Shown here piece after piece: positions 1 through 15,000 of a stretch of 64,000 nucleotides of DNA (positions are counted from its first letter, which is position 1; every line of letters begins with the position of its first letter). The translations under genes were made by a program, and so were the position numbers. Under the pieces are notes generated by a model that was not told where the DNA came from, made no database searches, and saw nothing but the letters and a program-made list of their open reading frames with translations. The DNA is taken from NCBI RefSeq assembly GCF_963855985.1, contig NC_087117.1, forward strand, positions 5,001-69,000, in the 5' to 3' direction. This DNA comes from Ostrinia nubilalis (lineage: Eukaryota > Arthropoda > Insecta > Lepidoptera > Crambidae).

Positions 1-3000
1 TACGGTTAGGTTCCTGAAGACATTCTGAAAACCGGTTAGGTTCGTTTCAGAACCTAACTTTATGAAACCTAACAAAAACCGGTTAGGTTTCATGAAAACC
101 GGTAAATTAAAATTCCTGAAAAATTACGGTTAGGTTCCTGAAGACATTCTGAAAACCGGTTAGGTTCGTTTCAGAACCTAACTTAACCTAACAAAAACCG
201 GTTAGGTTTCATGAAAACCGGTAAATTAAAATTCCTGAAAAATTACGGTTAGGTTCCTGAAGACATTCTGAAAACCGGTTAGGTTCGTTTCAGAACCTAA
301 CTTTATGAAACCTAACAAAAACCGGTTAGGTTTCATGAAAACCGGTAAATTAAAATTCCTGAAAAATTACGGTTAGGTTCCTGAAGACATTCTGAAAACC
401 GGTTAGGTTCGTTTCAGAACCTAACTTTATGAAACCTACAAAACCGGTTAGGTTTCATGAAAACCGGTAAATTAAAATTCCTGAAAAATTACGGTTAGGT
501 TCCTGAAGACATTCTGAAAACCGGTTAGGTTCGTTTCAGAACCTAACTTTATGAAACCTAAAACCGGTAGGTTCAGAAAACCGGTAAATTAAAATTCCTG
601 AAAAATTACGGTTAGGTTCCTGAAGACATTCTGAAAACCGGTTAGGTTCGTTTCAGAACCTAACTTTATGAAACCTAACAAAAACCGGTTAGGTTTCATG
701 AAAACCGGTAAATTAAAATTCCTGAAAAATTACGGTTAGGTTCCTGAAGACATTCTGAAAACCGGTTAGGTTCGTTTCAGAACCTTAACAAAAACCGGTT
801 AGGTTTCATGAAAACCGGTAAATTAAAATTCCTGAAAAATTACGGTTAGGTTCCTGAAGACATTCTGAAAACCGGTTAGGTTCGTTTCAGAACCTAACTT
901 TATGAAACCTAACAAAAACCGGTTAGGTTTCATGAAAACCGGTAAATTAAAATTCCTGAAAAATTACGGTTAGGTTCCTGAAGACATTCTGAAAACCGGT
1001 TAGGTTCGTTTCAGAACCTAACTTTATGAAACCTAACAAAAACCGGTTAGGTTTCATGAAAACCGGTAAATTAAAATTCCTGAAAAATTACGGTTAGGTT
1101 CCTGAAGACATTCTGAAAACCGGTTAGGTTCGTTTCAGAACCTAACTTTATGAAACCTAACAAAAACCGGTTAGGTTTCATGAAAACCGGTAAATTAAAA
1201 TTCCTGAAAAATTACGGTTAGGTTCCTGAAGACATTCTGAAAACCGGTTAGGTTCGTTTCAGAACCTAACAAAAACCGGTTAGGTTTCATGAAAACCGGT
1301 AAATTAAAATTCCTGAAAAATTACGGTTAGGTTCCTGAAGACATTCTGAAAACCGGTTAGGTTCGTTTCAGAACCTAACTTTATGAAACCTAACAAAAAC
1401 CGGTTAGGTTTCATGAAAACCGGGTAAATTAAAATTCCTGAAAAATTACGGTTAGGTTCCTGAAGACATTCTGAAAACCGGTTAGGTTCGTTTCAGAACC
1501 TAACTTTATGAAACCTAACAAAAACCGGTTAGGTTTCATGAAAACCGGTAAATTAAAATTCCTGAAAAATTACGGTTAGGTTCCTGAAGACATTCTGAAA
1601 ACCGGTTAGGTTCGTTTCAGAACCTAACTTTATGAAACCTAACAAAAACCGGTTAGGTTTCATGAAAACCGGTAAATTAAAATTCCTGAAAAATTACGGT
1701 TAGGTTCCTGAAGACATTCTGAAAACCGGTTAGGTTCGTTTCAGAACCTAACAAAAACCGGTTAGGTTTCATGAAAACCGGTAAATTAAAATTCCTGAAA
1801 AATTACGGTTAGGTTCCTGAAGACATTCTGAAAACCGGTTAGGTTCGTTTCAGAACCTAACTTTATGAAACCTAACAAAAACCGGTTAGGTTTCATGAAA
1901 ACCGGTAAATTAAAATTCCTGAAAAATTACGGTTAGGTTCCTGAAGACATTCTGAAAACCGGTTAGGTTCGTTTCAGAACCTAACTTTATGAAACCTAAC
2001 AAAAACCGGTTAGGTTTCATGAAAACCGGTAAATTAAAATTCCTGAAAAATTACGGTTAGGTTCCTGAAGACATTCTGAAAACCGGTTAGGTTCGTTTCA
2101 GAACCTAACTTTATGAAACCTAACAAACGGTAGGTTCATGAAAACCGGTAAATTAAAATTCCTGAAAAATTACGGTTAGGTTCCTGAAGACATTCTGAAA
2201 ACCGGTTAGGTTCGTTTCAGAACCTAACTTTATGAAACCTAACAAAAACCGGTTAGGTTTCATGAAAACCGGTAAATTAAAATTCCTGAAAAATTACGGT
2301 TAGGTTCCTGAAGACATTCTGAAAACCGGTTAGGTTCGTTTCAGAACCTAACAAAAACCGGTTAGGTTTCATGAAAACCGGTAAATTAAAATTCCTGAAA
2401 AATTACGGTTAGGTTCCTGAAGACATTCTGAAAACCGGTTAGGTTCGTTTCAGAACCTAACTTTATGAAACCTAACAAAAACCGGTTAGGTTTCATGAAA
2501 ACCGGTAAATTAAAATTCCTGAAAAAATTACGGTTAGGTTCCTGAAGACATTCTGAAAACCGGTTAGGTTCGTTTCAGAACCTAACTTTATGAAACCTAA
2601 CAAAAACCGGTTAGGTTTCATGAAAACCGGTAAATTAAAATTCCTGAAAAATTACGGTTAGGTTCCTGAAGACATTCTGAAAACCGGTTAGGTTCGTTTC
2701 AGAACCTAACTTTATGAAACCTAACAAAAACCGGTTAGGTTTCATGAAAACCGGTAAATTAAAATTCCTGAAAAATTACGGTTAGGTTCCTGAAGACATT
2801 CTGAAAACCGGTTAGGTTCGTTTCAGAACCTTAACTAAAAACCGGTTAGGTTTCATGAAAACCGGTAAATTAAAATTCCTGAAAAATTACGGTTAGGTTC
2901 CTGAAGACATTCTGAAAACCGGTTAGGTTCGTTTCAGAACCTAACTTTATGAAACCTAACAAAAACCGGTTAGGTTTCATGAAAACCGGTAAATTAAAAT

Positions 3001-6000
3001 TCCTGAAAAATTACGGTTAGGTTCCTGAAGACATTCTGAAAACCGGTTAGGTTCGTTTCAGAACCTAACTTTATGAAACCTAACAAAAACCGGTTAGGTT
3101 TCATGAAAACCGGTAAATTAAAATTCCTGAAAAATTACGGTTAGGTTCCTGAAGACATTCTGAAAACCGGTTAGGTTCGTTTCAGAACCTAACTTATGAA
3201 ACCTAACAAAAACCGGTTAGGTTTCATGAAAACCGGTAAATTAAAATTCCTGAAAAATTACGGTTAGGTTCCTGAAGACATTCTGAAAACCGGTTAGGTT
3301 CGTTTCAGAACCTAACAAAAAACCGGTTAGGTTTCATGAAAACCGGTAAATTAAAATTCCTGAAAAATTACGGTTAGGTTCCTGAAGACATTCTGAAAAC
3401 CGGTTAGGTTCGTTTCAGAACCTAACTTTATGAAACCTAACAAAAACCGGTTAGGTTTCATGAAAACCGGTAAATTAAAATTCCTGAAAAATTACGGTTA
3501 GGTTCCTGAAGACATTCTGAAAACCGGTTAGGTTCGTTTCAGAACCTAACTTTATGAAACCTAACAAAAACCGGTTAGGTTTCATGAAAACCGGTAAATT
3601 AAAATTCCTGAAAAATTACGGTTAGGTTCCTGAAGACATTCTGAAAACCGGTTAGGTTCGTTTCAGAACCTAACTTTATGAAACCTAACAAAAACCGGTA
3701 AATTAAAATTCCTGAAAAATTACGGTTAGGTTCCTGAAGACATTCTGAAAACCGGTTAGGTTCGTTTCAGAACCTAACTTTATGAAACCTAACAAAAACC
3801 GGTTAGGTTTCATGAAAACCGGTAAATTAAAATTCCTGAAAAATTACGGTTAGGTTCCTGAAGACATTCTGAAAACCGGTTAGGTTCGTTTCAGAACCTA
3901 ACTTTATGAAACCTAACAAAAACCGGTTAGGTTTCATGAAAACCGGTAAATTAAAATTCCTGAAAAATTACGGTTAGGTTCCTGAAGACATTCTGAAAAC
4001 CGGTTAGGTTCGTTTCAGAACCTTACTTTATGAAACCTAACAAAAACCGGGTAAATTAAAATTCCTGAAAAATTACGGTTAGGTTCCTGAAGACATTCTG
4101 AAAACCGGTTAGGTTCGTTTCAGAACCTAACTTTATGAAACCTAACAAAAACCGGTTAGGTTTCATGAAAACCGGTAAATTAAAATTCCTGAAAAATTAC
4201 GGTTAGGTTCCTGAAGACATTCTGAAAACCGGTTAGGTTCGTTTCAGAACCTAACTTTATGAAACCTAACAAAAACCGGTTAGGTTTCATGAAAACCGGT
4301 AAATTAAAATTCCTGAAAAATTACGGTTAGGTTCCTGAAGACATTCTGAAAACCGGTTAGGTTCGTTTCAGAACCTAACAAAAACCGGTTAGGTTTCATG
4401 AAAACCGGTAAATTAAAATTCCTGAAAAATTACGGTTAGGTTCCTGAAGACATTCTGAAAACCGGTTAGGTTCGTTTCAGAACCTAACTTTATGAAACCT
4501 AACAAAAACCGGTTAGGTTTCATGAAAACCGGTAAATTAAAATTCCTGAAAAATTACGGTTAGGTTCCTGAAGACATTCTGAAAACCGGTTAGGTTCGTT
4601 TCAGAACCTAACTTTATGAAACCTAACAAAAACCGGTTAGGTTTCATGAAAACCGGTAAATTAAAATTCCTGAAAAATTACGGTTAGGTTCCTGAAGACA
4701 TTCTGAAAACCGGTTAGGTTCGTTTCAGAACCTAACTAAAAACCGGTTAGGTTTCATGAAAACCGGTAAATTAAAATTCCTGAAAAATTACGGTTAGGTT
4801 CCTGAAGACATTCTGAAAACCGGTTAGGTTCGTTTCAGAACCTAACTTTATGAAACCTAACAAAAACCGGTTAGGTTTCATGAAAACCGGTAAATTAAAA
4901 TTCCTGAAAAATTACGGTTAGGTTCCTGAAGACATTCTGAAAACCGGTTAGGTTCGTTTCAGAACCTAACTTTATGAAACCTAACAAAAACCGGTTAGGT
5001 TTCATGAAAACCGGTAAATTAAAATTCCTGAAAAATTACGGTTAGGTTCCTGAAGACATTCTGAAAACCGGTTAGGTTCGTTTCAGAACCTAACTTTATG
5101 AAACCTAACAAAAACCGGTTAGGTTTCATGAAAACCGGTAAATTAAAATTCCTGAAAAATTACGGTTAGGTTCCTGAAGACATTCTGAAAACCGGTTAGG
5201 TTCGTTTCAGAACCTAACAAAAAACCGGTTAGGTTTCATGAAAACCGGTAAATTAAAATTCCTGAAAAATTACGGTTAGGTTCCTGAAGACATTCTGAAA
5301 ACCGGTTAGGTTCGTTTCAGAACCTAACTTTATGAAACCTAACAAAAACCGGTTAGGTTTCATGAAAACCGGTAAATTAAAATTCCTGAAAAATTACGGT
5401 TAGGTTCCTGAAGACATTCTGAAAACCGGTTAGGTTCGTTTCAGAACCTAACAAAAACCGGTTAGGTTTCATGAAAACCGGTAAATTAAAATTCCTGAAA
5501 AATTACGGTTAGGTTCCTGAAGACATTCTGAAAACCGGTTAGGTTCGTTTCAGAACCTAACTTTATGAAACCTAACAAAAACCGGTTAGGTTTCATGAAA
5601 ACCGGTAAATTAAAATTCCTGAAAAATTACGGTTAGGTTCCTGAAGACATTCTGAAAACCGGTTAGGTTCGTTTCAGAACCTAACTTTATGAAACCTAAC
5701 AAAAACCGGTTAGGTTTCATGAAAACCGGTAAATTAAAATTCCTGAAAAATTACGGTTAGGTTCCTGAAGACATTCTGAAAACCGGTTAGGTTCGTTTCA
5801 GAACCTAACAAAAACCGGTTAGGTTTCATGAAAACCGGTAAATTAAAATTCCTGAAAAATTACGGTTAGGTTCCTGAAGACATTCTGAAAACCGGTTAGG
5901 TTCGTTTCAGAACCTAACTTTATGAAACCTAACAAAAACCGGTTAGGTTTCATGAAAACCGGTAAATTAAAATTCCTGAAAAATTACGGTTAGGTTCCTG

Positions 6001-9000
6001 AAGACATTCTGAAAACCGGTTAGGTTCGTTTCAGAACCTAACTTTATGAAACCTAACAAAAACCGGTTAGGTTTCATGAAAACCGGTAAATTAAAATTCC
6101 TGAAAAATTACGGTTAGGTTCCTGAAGACATTCTGAAAACCGGTTAGGTTCGTTTCAGAACCTAACTTTATGAAACCTAACAAAAACCGGTTAGGTTTCA
6201 TGAAAACCGGTAAATTAAAATTCCTGAAAAATTACGGTTAGGTTCCTGAAGACATTCTGAAAACCGGTTAGGTTCGTTTCAGAACCTAACAAAAACCGGT
6301 TAGGTTTCATGAAAACCGGTAAATTAAAATTCCTGAAAAATTACGGTTAGGTTCCTGAAGACATTCTGAAAACCGGTTAGGTTCGTTTCAGAACCTAACT
6401 TTATGAAACCTAACAAAAACCGGTTAGGTTTCATGAAAACCGGTAAATTAAAATTCCTGAAAAATTACGGTTAGGTTCCTGAAGACATTCTGAAAACCGG
6501 TTAGGTTCGTTTCAGAACCTAACTTTATGAAACCTAACAAAAACCGGTTAGGTTTCATGAAAACCGGTAAATTAAAATTCCTGAAAAATTACGGTTAGGT
6601 TCCTGAAGACATTCTGAAAACCGGTTAGGTTCGTTTCAGAACCTAACTTTATGAAACCTAACAAAAACCGGTTAGGTTTCATGAAAACCGGTAAATTAAA
6701 ATTCCTGAAAAATTACGGTTAGGTTCCTGAAGACATTCTGAAAACCGGTTAGGTTCGTTTCAGAACCTAACTTTATGAAACCTAACAAAAACCGGTTAGG
6801 TTTCATGAAAACCGGTAAATTAAAATTCCTGAAAAATTACGGTTAGGTTCCTGAAGACATTCTGAAAACCGGTTAGGTTCGTTTCAGAACCTAACAAAAA
6901 CCGGTTAGGTTTCATGAAAACCGGTAAATTAAAATTCCTGAAAAATTACGGTTAGGTTCCTGAAGACATTCTGAAAACCGGTTAGGTTCGTTTCAGAACC
7001 TAACTTTATGAAACCTAACAAAAACCGGTTAGGTTTCATGAAAACCGGTAAATTAAAATTCCTGAAAAATTACGGTTAGGTTCCTGAAGACATTCTGAAA
7101 ACCGGTTAGGTTCGTTTCAGAACCTAACTTTATGAAACCTAACAAAAACCGGTTAGGTTTCATGAAAACCGGTAAATTAAAATTCCTGAAAAATTACGGT
7201 TAGGTTCCTGAAGACATTCTGAAAACCGGTTAGGTTCGTTTCAGAACCTAACAAAAACCGGTTAGGTTTCATGAAAACCGGTAAATTAAAATTCCTGAAA
7301 AATTACGGTTAGGTTCCTGAAGACATTCTGAAAACCGGTTAGGTTCGTTTCAGAACCTAACTTTATGAAACCTAACAAAAACCGGTTAGGTTTCATGAAA
7401 ACCGGTAAATTAAAATTCCTGAAAAATTACGGTTAGGTTCCTGAAGACATTCTGAAAACCGGTTAGGTTCGTTTCAGAACCTAACTTTATGAAACCTAAC
7501 AAAAACCGGTTAGGTTTCATGAAAACCGGTAAATTAAAATTCCTGAAAAATTACGGTTAGGTTCCTGAAGACATTCTGAAAACCGGTTAGGTTCGTTTCA
7601 GAACCTAACTTTATGAAACCTAACAAAAACCGGTTAGGTTTCATGAAAACCGGTAAATTAAAATTCCTGAAAAATTACGGTTAGGTTCCTGAAGACATTC
7701 TGAAAACCGGTTAGGTTCGTTTCAGAACCTAACTAAAAACCGGTTAGGTTTCATGAAAACCGGTAAATTAAAATTCCTGAAAAATTACGGTTAGGTTCCT
7801 GAAGACATTCTGAAAACCGGTTAGGTTCGTTTCAGAACCTAACTTTATGAAACCTAACAAAAACCGGTTAGGTTTCATGAAAACCGGTAAATTAAAATTC
7901 CTGAAAAATTACGGTTAGGTTCCTGAAGACATTCTGAAAACCGGTTAGGTTCGTTTCAGAACCTAACTTTATGAAACCTAACAAAAACCGGTTAGGTTTC
8001 ATGAAAACCGGTAAATTAAAATTCCTGAAAAATTACGGTTAGGTTCCTGAAGACATTCTGAAAACCGGTTAGGTTCGTTTCAGAACCTAACTTTATGAAA
8101 CCTAACAAAAACCGGTTAGGTTTCATGAAAACCGGTAAATTAAAATTCCTGAAAAATTACGGTTAGGTTCCTGAAGACATTCTGAAAACCGGTTAGGTTC
8201 GTTTCAGAACCTAACTTTATGAAACCTAACAAAAACCGGTTAGGTTTCATGAAAACCGGTAAATTAAAATTCCTGAAAAATTACGGTTAGGTTCCTGAAG
8301 ACATTCTGAAAACCGGTTAGGTTCGTTTCAGAACCTAACAAAAACCGGTTAGGTTTCATGAAAACCGGTAAATTAAAATTCCTGAAAAATTACGGTTAGG
8401 TTCCTGAAGACATTCTGAAAACCGGTTAGGTTCGTTTCAGAACCTAACTTTATGAAACCTAACAAAAACCGGTTAGGTTTCATGAAAACCGGTAAATTAA
8501 AATTCCTGAAAAATTACGGTTAGGTTCCTGAAGACATTCTGAAAACCGGTTAGGTTCGTTTCAGAACCTAACTTTATGAAACCTAACAAAAACCGGTTAA
8601 AATTAAAATTCCTGAAAAATTACGGTTAGGTTCCTGAAGACATTCTGAAAACCGGTTAGGTTCGTTTCAGAACCTAACTTTATGAAACCTAACAAAAACC
8701 GGTTAGGTTTCATGAAAACCGGTAAATTAAAATTCCTGAAAAATTACGGTTAGGTTCCTGAAGACATTCTGAAAACCGGTTAGGTTCGTTTCAGAACCTA
8801 ACTTTATGAAACCTAACAAAAACCGGTTAGGTTTCATGAAAACCGGTAAATTAAAATTCCTGAAAAATTACGGTTAGGTTCCTGAAGACATTCTGAAAAC
8901 CGGTTAGGTTCGTTTCAGAACCTAACAAAAACCGGTTAGGTTTCATGAAAACCGGTAAATTAAAATTCCTGAAAAATTACGGTTAGGTTCCTGAAGACAT

Positions 9001-12000
9001 TCTGAAAACCGGTTAGGTTCGTTTCAGAACCTAACTTTATGAAACCTAACAAAAACCGGTTAGGTTTCATGAAAACCGGTAAATTAAAATTCCTGAAAAA
9101 TTACGGTTAGGTTCCTGAAGACATTCTGAAAACCGGTTAGGTTCGTTTCAGAACCTAACTTTATGAAACCTAACAAAAACCGGTTAGGTTTCATGAAAAC
9201 CGGTAAATTAAAATTCCTGAAAAATTACGGTTAGGTTCCTGAAGACATTCTGAAAACCGGTTAGGTTCGTTTCAGAACCTAACAAAAACCGGTTAGGTTT
9301 CATGAAAACCGGTAAATTAAAATTCCTGAAAAATTACGGTTAGGTTCCTGAAGACATTCTGAAAACCGGTTAGGTTCGTTTCAGAACCTAACTTTATGAA
9401 ACCTAACAAAAACCGGTTAGGTTTCATGAAAACCGGTAAATTAAAATTCCTGAAAAATTACGGTTAGGTTCCTGAAGACATTCTGAAAACCGGTTAGGTT
9501 CGTTTCAGAACCTAACTTTATGAAACCTAACAAAAACCGGTTAGGTTTCATGAAAACCGGTAAATTAAAATTCCTGAAAAATTACGGTTAGGTTCCTGAA
9601 GACATTCTGAAAACCGGTTAGGTTCGTTTCAGAACCTAACTTTATGAAACCTAACAAAAACCGGTTAGGTTTCATGAAAACCGGTAAATTAAAATTCCTG
9701 AAAAATTACGGTTAGGTTCCTGAAGACATTCTGAAAACCGGTTAGGTTCGTTTCAGAACCTAACAAAAACCGGTTAGGTTTCATGAAAACCGGTAAATTA
9801 AAATTCCTGAAAAATTACGGTTAGGTTCCTGAAGACATTCTGAAAACCGGTTAGGTTCGTTTCAGAACCTAACTTTATGAAACCTAACAAAAACCGGTTA
9901 GGTTTCATGAAAACCGGTAAATTAAAATTCCTGAAAAATTACGGTTAGGTTCCTGAAGACATTCTGAAAACCGGTTAGGTTCGTTTCAGAACCTAACTTT
10001 ATGAAACCTAACAAAAACCGGTTAGGTTTCATGAAAACCGGTAAATTAAAATTCCTGAAAAATTACGGTTAGGTTCCTGAAGACATTCTGAAAACCGGTT
10101 AGGTTCGTTTCAGAACCTAACTTTATGAAACCTAACAAAAACCGGTTAGGTTTCATGAAAACCGGTAAATTAAAATTCCTGAAAAATTACGGTTAGGTTC
10201 CTGAAGACATTCTGAAAACCGGTTAGGTTCGTTTCAGAACCTAACTTTATGAAACCTAACAAAAACCGGTTAGGTTTCATGAAAACCGGTAAATTAAAAT
10301 TCCTGAAAAATTACGGTTAGGTTCCTGAAGACATTCTGAAAACCGGTTAGGTTCGTTTCAGAACCTAACAAAAACCGGTTAGGTTTCATGAAAACCGGTA
10401 AATTAAAATTCCTGAAAAATTACGGTTAGGTTCCTGAAGACATTCTGAAAACCGGTTAGGTTCGTTTCAGAACCTAACTTTATGAAACCTAACAAAAACC
10501 GGTTAGGTTTCATGAAAACCGGTAAATTAAAATTCCTGAAAAATTACGGTTAGGTTCCTGAAGACATTCTGAAAACCGGTTAGGTTCGTTTCAGAACCTA
10601 ACTTTATGAAACCTAACAAAAACCGGTTAGGTTTCATGAAAACCGGTAAATTAAAATTCCTGAAAAATTACGGTTAGGTTCCTGAAGACATTCTGAAAAC
10701 CGGTTAGGTTCGTTTCAGAACCTTACTTTATGAAACCTAACAAAAACCGGTAAATTAAAATTCCTGAAAAATTACGGTTAGGTTCCTGAAGACATTCTGA
10801 AAACCGGTTAGGTTCGTTTCAGAACCTAACTTTATGAAACCTAACAAAAACCGGTTAGGTTTCATGAAAACCGGTAAATTAAAATTCCTGAAAAATTACG
10901 GTTAGGTTCCTGAAGACATTCTGAAAACCGGTTAGGTTCGTTTCAGAACCTTACTTTATGAAACCTAACAAAAACCGGTAAATTAAAATTCCTGAAAAAT
11001 TACGGTTAGGTTCCTGAAGACATTCTGAAAACCGGTTAGGTTCGTTTCAGAACCTAACTTTATGAAACCTAACAAAAACCGGTTAGGTTTCATGAAAACC
11101 GGTAAATTAAAATTCCTGAAAAATTACGGTTAGGTTCCTGAAGACATTCTGAAAACCGGTTAGGTTCGTTTCAGAACCTAACTTTATGAAACCTAACAAA
11201 AACCGGTTAGGTTTCATGAAAACCGGTAAATTAAAATTCCTGAAAAATTACGGTTAGGTTCCTGAAGACATTCTGAAAACCGGTTAGGTTCGTTTCAGAA
11301 CCTAACAAAAACCGGTTAGGTTTCATGAAAACCGGTAAATTAAAATTCCTGAAAAATTACGGTTAGGTTCCTGAAGACATTCTGAAAACCGGTTAGGTTC
11401 GTTTCAGAACCTAACTTTATGAAACCTAACAAAAACCGGTTAGGTTTCATGAAAACCGGTAAATTAAAATTCCTGAAAAATTACGGTTAGGTTCCTGAAG
11501 ACATTCTGAAAACCGGTTAGGTTCGTTTCAGAACCTAACTTTATGAAACCTAACAAAAACCGGTTAGGTTTCATGAAAACCGGTAAATTAAAATTCCTGA
11601 AAAATTACGGTTAGGTTCCTGAAGACATTCTGAAAACCGGTTAGGTTCGTTTCAGAACCTAACTTTATGAAACCTAACAAAAACCGGTTAGGTTTCATGA
11701 AAACCGGTAAATTAAAATTCCTGAAAAATTACGGTTAGGTTCCTGAAGACATTCTGAAAACCGGTTAGGTTCGTTTCAGAACCTAACTTTATGAAACCTA
11801 ACAAAAACCGGTTAGGTTTCATGAAAACCGGTAAATTAAAATTCCTGAAAAATTACGGTTAGGTTCCTGAAGACATTCTGAAAACCGGTTAGGTTCGTTT
11901 CAGAACCTAACAAAAACCGGTTAGGTTTCATGAAAACCGGTAAATTAAAATTCCTGAAAAATTACGGTTAGGTTCCTGAAGACATTCTGAAAACCGGTTA

Positions 12001-15000
12001 GGTTCGTTTCAGAACCTAACTTTATGAAACCTAACAAAAACCGGTTAGGTTTCATGAAAACCGGTAAATTAAAATTCCTGAAAAATTACGGTTAGGTTCC
12101 TGAAGACATTCTGAAAACCGGTTAGGTTCGTTTCAGAACCTAACTTTATGAAACCTAACAAAAACCGGTTAGGTTTCATGAAAACCGGTAAATTAAAATT
12201 CCTGAAAAATTACGGTTAGGTTCCTGAAGACATTCTGAAAACCGGTTAGGTTCGTTTCAGAACCTAACAAAAACCGGTTAGGTTTCATGAAAACCGGTAA
12301 ATTAAAATTCCTGAAAAATTACGGTTAGGTTCCTGAAGACATTCTGAAAACCGGTTAGGTTCGTTTCAGAACCTAACTTTATGAAACCTAACAAAAACCG
12401 GTTAGGTTTCATGAAAACCGGTAAATTAAAATTCCTGAAAAATTACGGTTAGGTTCCTGAAGACATTCTGAAAACCGGTTAGGTTCGTTTCAGAACCTAA
12501 CTTTATGAAACCTAACAAAAACCGGTTAGGTTTCATGAAAACCGGTAAATTAAAATTCCTGAAAAATTACGGTTAGGTTCCTGAAGACATTCTGAAAACC
12601 GGTTAGGTTCGTTTCAGAACCTAACTTTATGAAACCTAACAAAAACCGGTTAGGTTTCATGAAAACCGGTAAATTAAAATTCCTGAAAAATTACGGTTAG
12701 GTTCCTGAAGACATTCTGAAAACCGGTTAGGTTCGTTTCAGAACCTAACAAAAACCGGTTAGGTTTCATGAAAACCGGTAAATTAAAATTCCTGAAAAAT
12801 TACGGTTAGGTTCCTGAAGACATTCTGAAAACCGGTTAGGTTCGTTTCAGAACCTAACTTTATGAAACCTAACAAAAACCGGTTAGGTTTCATGAAAACC
12901 GGTAAATTAAAATTCCTGAAAAATTACGGTTAGGTTCCTGAAGACATTCTGAAAACCGGTTAGGTTCGTTTCAGAACCTAACTTTATGAAACCTAACAAA
13001 AACCGGTTAGGTTTCATGAAAACCGGTAAATTAAAATTCCTGAAAAATTACGGTTAGGTTCCTGAAGACATTCTGAAAACCGGTTAGGTTCGTTTCAGAA
13101 CCTAACTTTATGAAACCTAACAAAAACCGGTTAGGTTTCATGAAAACCGGTAAATTAAAATTCCTGAAAAATTACGGTTAGGTTCCTGAAGACATTCTGA
13201 AAACCGGTTAGGTTCGTTTCAGAACCTAACTTTATGAAACCTAACAAAAACCGGTTAGGTTTCATGAAAACCGGTAAATTAAAATTCCTGAAAAATTACG
13301 GTTAGGTTCCTGAAGACATTCTGAAAACCGGTTAGGTTCGTTTCAGAACCTAACAAAAACCGGTTAGGTTTCATGAAAACCGGTAAATTAAAATTCCTGA
13401 AAAATTACGGTTAGGTTCCTGAAGACATTCTGAAAACCGGTTAGGTTCGTTTCAGAACCTAACTTTATGAAACCTAACAAAAACCGGTTAGGTTTCATGA
13501 AAACCGGTAAATTAAAATTCCTGAAAAATTACGGTTAGGTTCCTGAAGACATTCTGAAAACCGGTTAGGTTCGTTTCAGAACCTTACTTTATGAAACCTA
13601 ACAAAAACCGGTAAATTAAAATTCCTGAAAAATTACGGTTAGGTTCCTGAAGACATTCTGAAAACCGGTTAGGTTCGTTTCAGAACCTAACTTTATGAAA
13701 CCTAACAAAAACCGGTTAGGTTTCATGAAAACCGGTAAATTAAAATTCCTGAAAAATTACGGTTAGGTTCCTGAAGACATTCTGAAAACCGGTTAGGTTC
13801 GTTTCAGAACCTAACTTTATGAAACCTAACAAAAACCGGTTAGGTTTCATGAAAACCGGTAAATTAAAATTCCTGAAAAATTACGGTTAGGTTCCTGAAG
13901 ACATTCTGAAAACCGGTTAGGTTCGTTTCAGAACCTAACAAAAACCGGTTAGGTTTCATGAAAACCGGTAAATTAAAATTCCTGAAAAATTACGGTTAGG
14001 TTCCTGAAGACATTCTGAAAACCGGTTAGGTTCGTTTCAGAACCTAACTTTATGAAACCTAACAAAAACCGGTTAGGTTTCATGAAAACCGGTAAATTAA
14101 AATTCCTGAAAAATTACGGTTAGGTTCCTGAAGACATTCTGAAAACCGGTTAGGTTCGTTTCAGAACCTAACTTTATGAAACCTAACAAAAACCGGTTAG
14201 GTTTCATGAAAACCGGTAAATTAAAATTCCTGAAAAATTACGGTTAGGTTCCTGAAGACATTCTGAAAACCGGTTAGGTTCGTTTCAGAACCTAACAAAA
14301 ACCGGTTAGGTTTCATGAAAACCGGTAAATTAAAATTCCTGAAAAATTACGGTTAGGTTCCTGAAGACATTCTGAAAACCGGTTAGGTTCGTTTCAGAAC
14401 CTAACTTTATGAAACCTAACAAAAACCGGTTAGGTTTCATGAAAACCGGTAAATTAAAATTCCTGAAAAATTACGGTTAGGTTCCTGAAGACATTCTGAA
14501 AACCGGTTAGGTTCGTTTCAGAACCTAACTTTATGAAACCTAACAAAAACCGGTTAGGTTTCATGAAAACCGGTAAATTAAAATTCCTGAAAAATTACGG
14601 TTAGGTTCCTGAAGACATTCTGAAAACCGGTTAGGTTCGTTTCAGAACCTAACTTTATGAAACCTAACAAAAACCGGTTAGGTTTCATGAAAACCGGTAA
14701 ATTAAAATTCCTGAAAAATTACGGTTAGGTTCCTGAAGACATTCTGAAAACCGGTTAGGTTCGTTTCAGAACCTAACAAAAACCGGTTAGGTTTCATGAA
14801 AACCGGTAAATTAAAATTCCTGAAAAATTACGGTTAGGTTCCTGAAGACATTCTGAAAACCGGTTAGGTTCGTTTCAGAACCTAACTTTATGAAACCTAA
14901 CAAAAACCGGTTAGGTTTCATGAAAACCGGTAAATTAAAATTCCTGAAAAATTACGGTTAGGTTCCTGAAGACATTCTGAAAACCGGTTAGGTTCGTTTC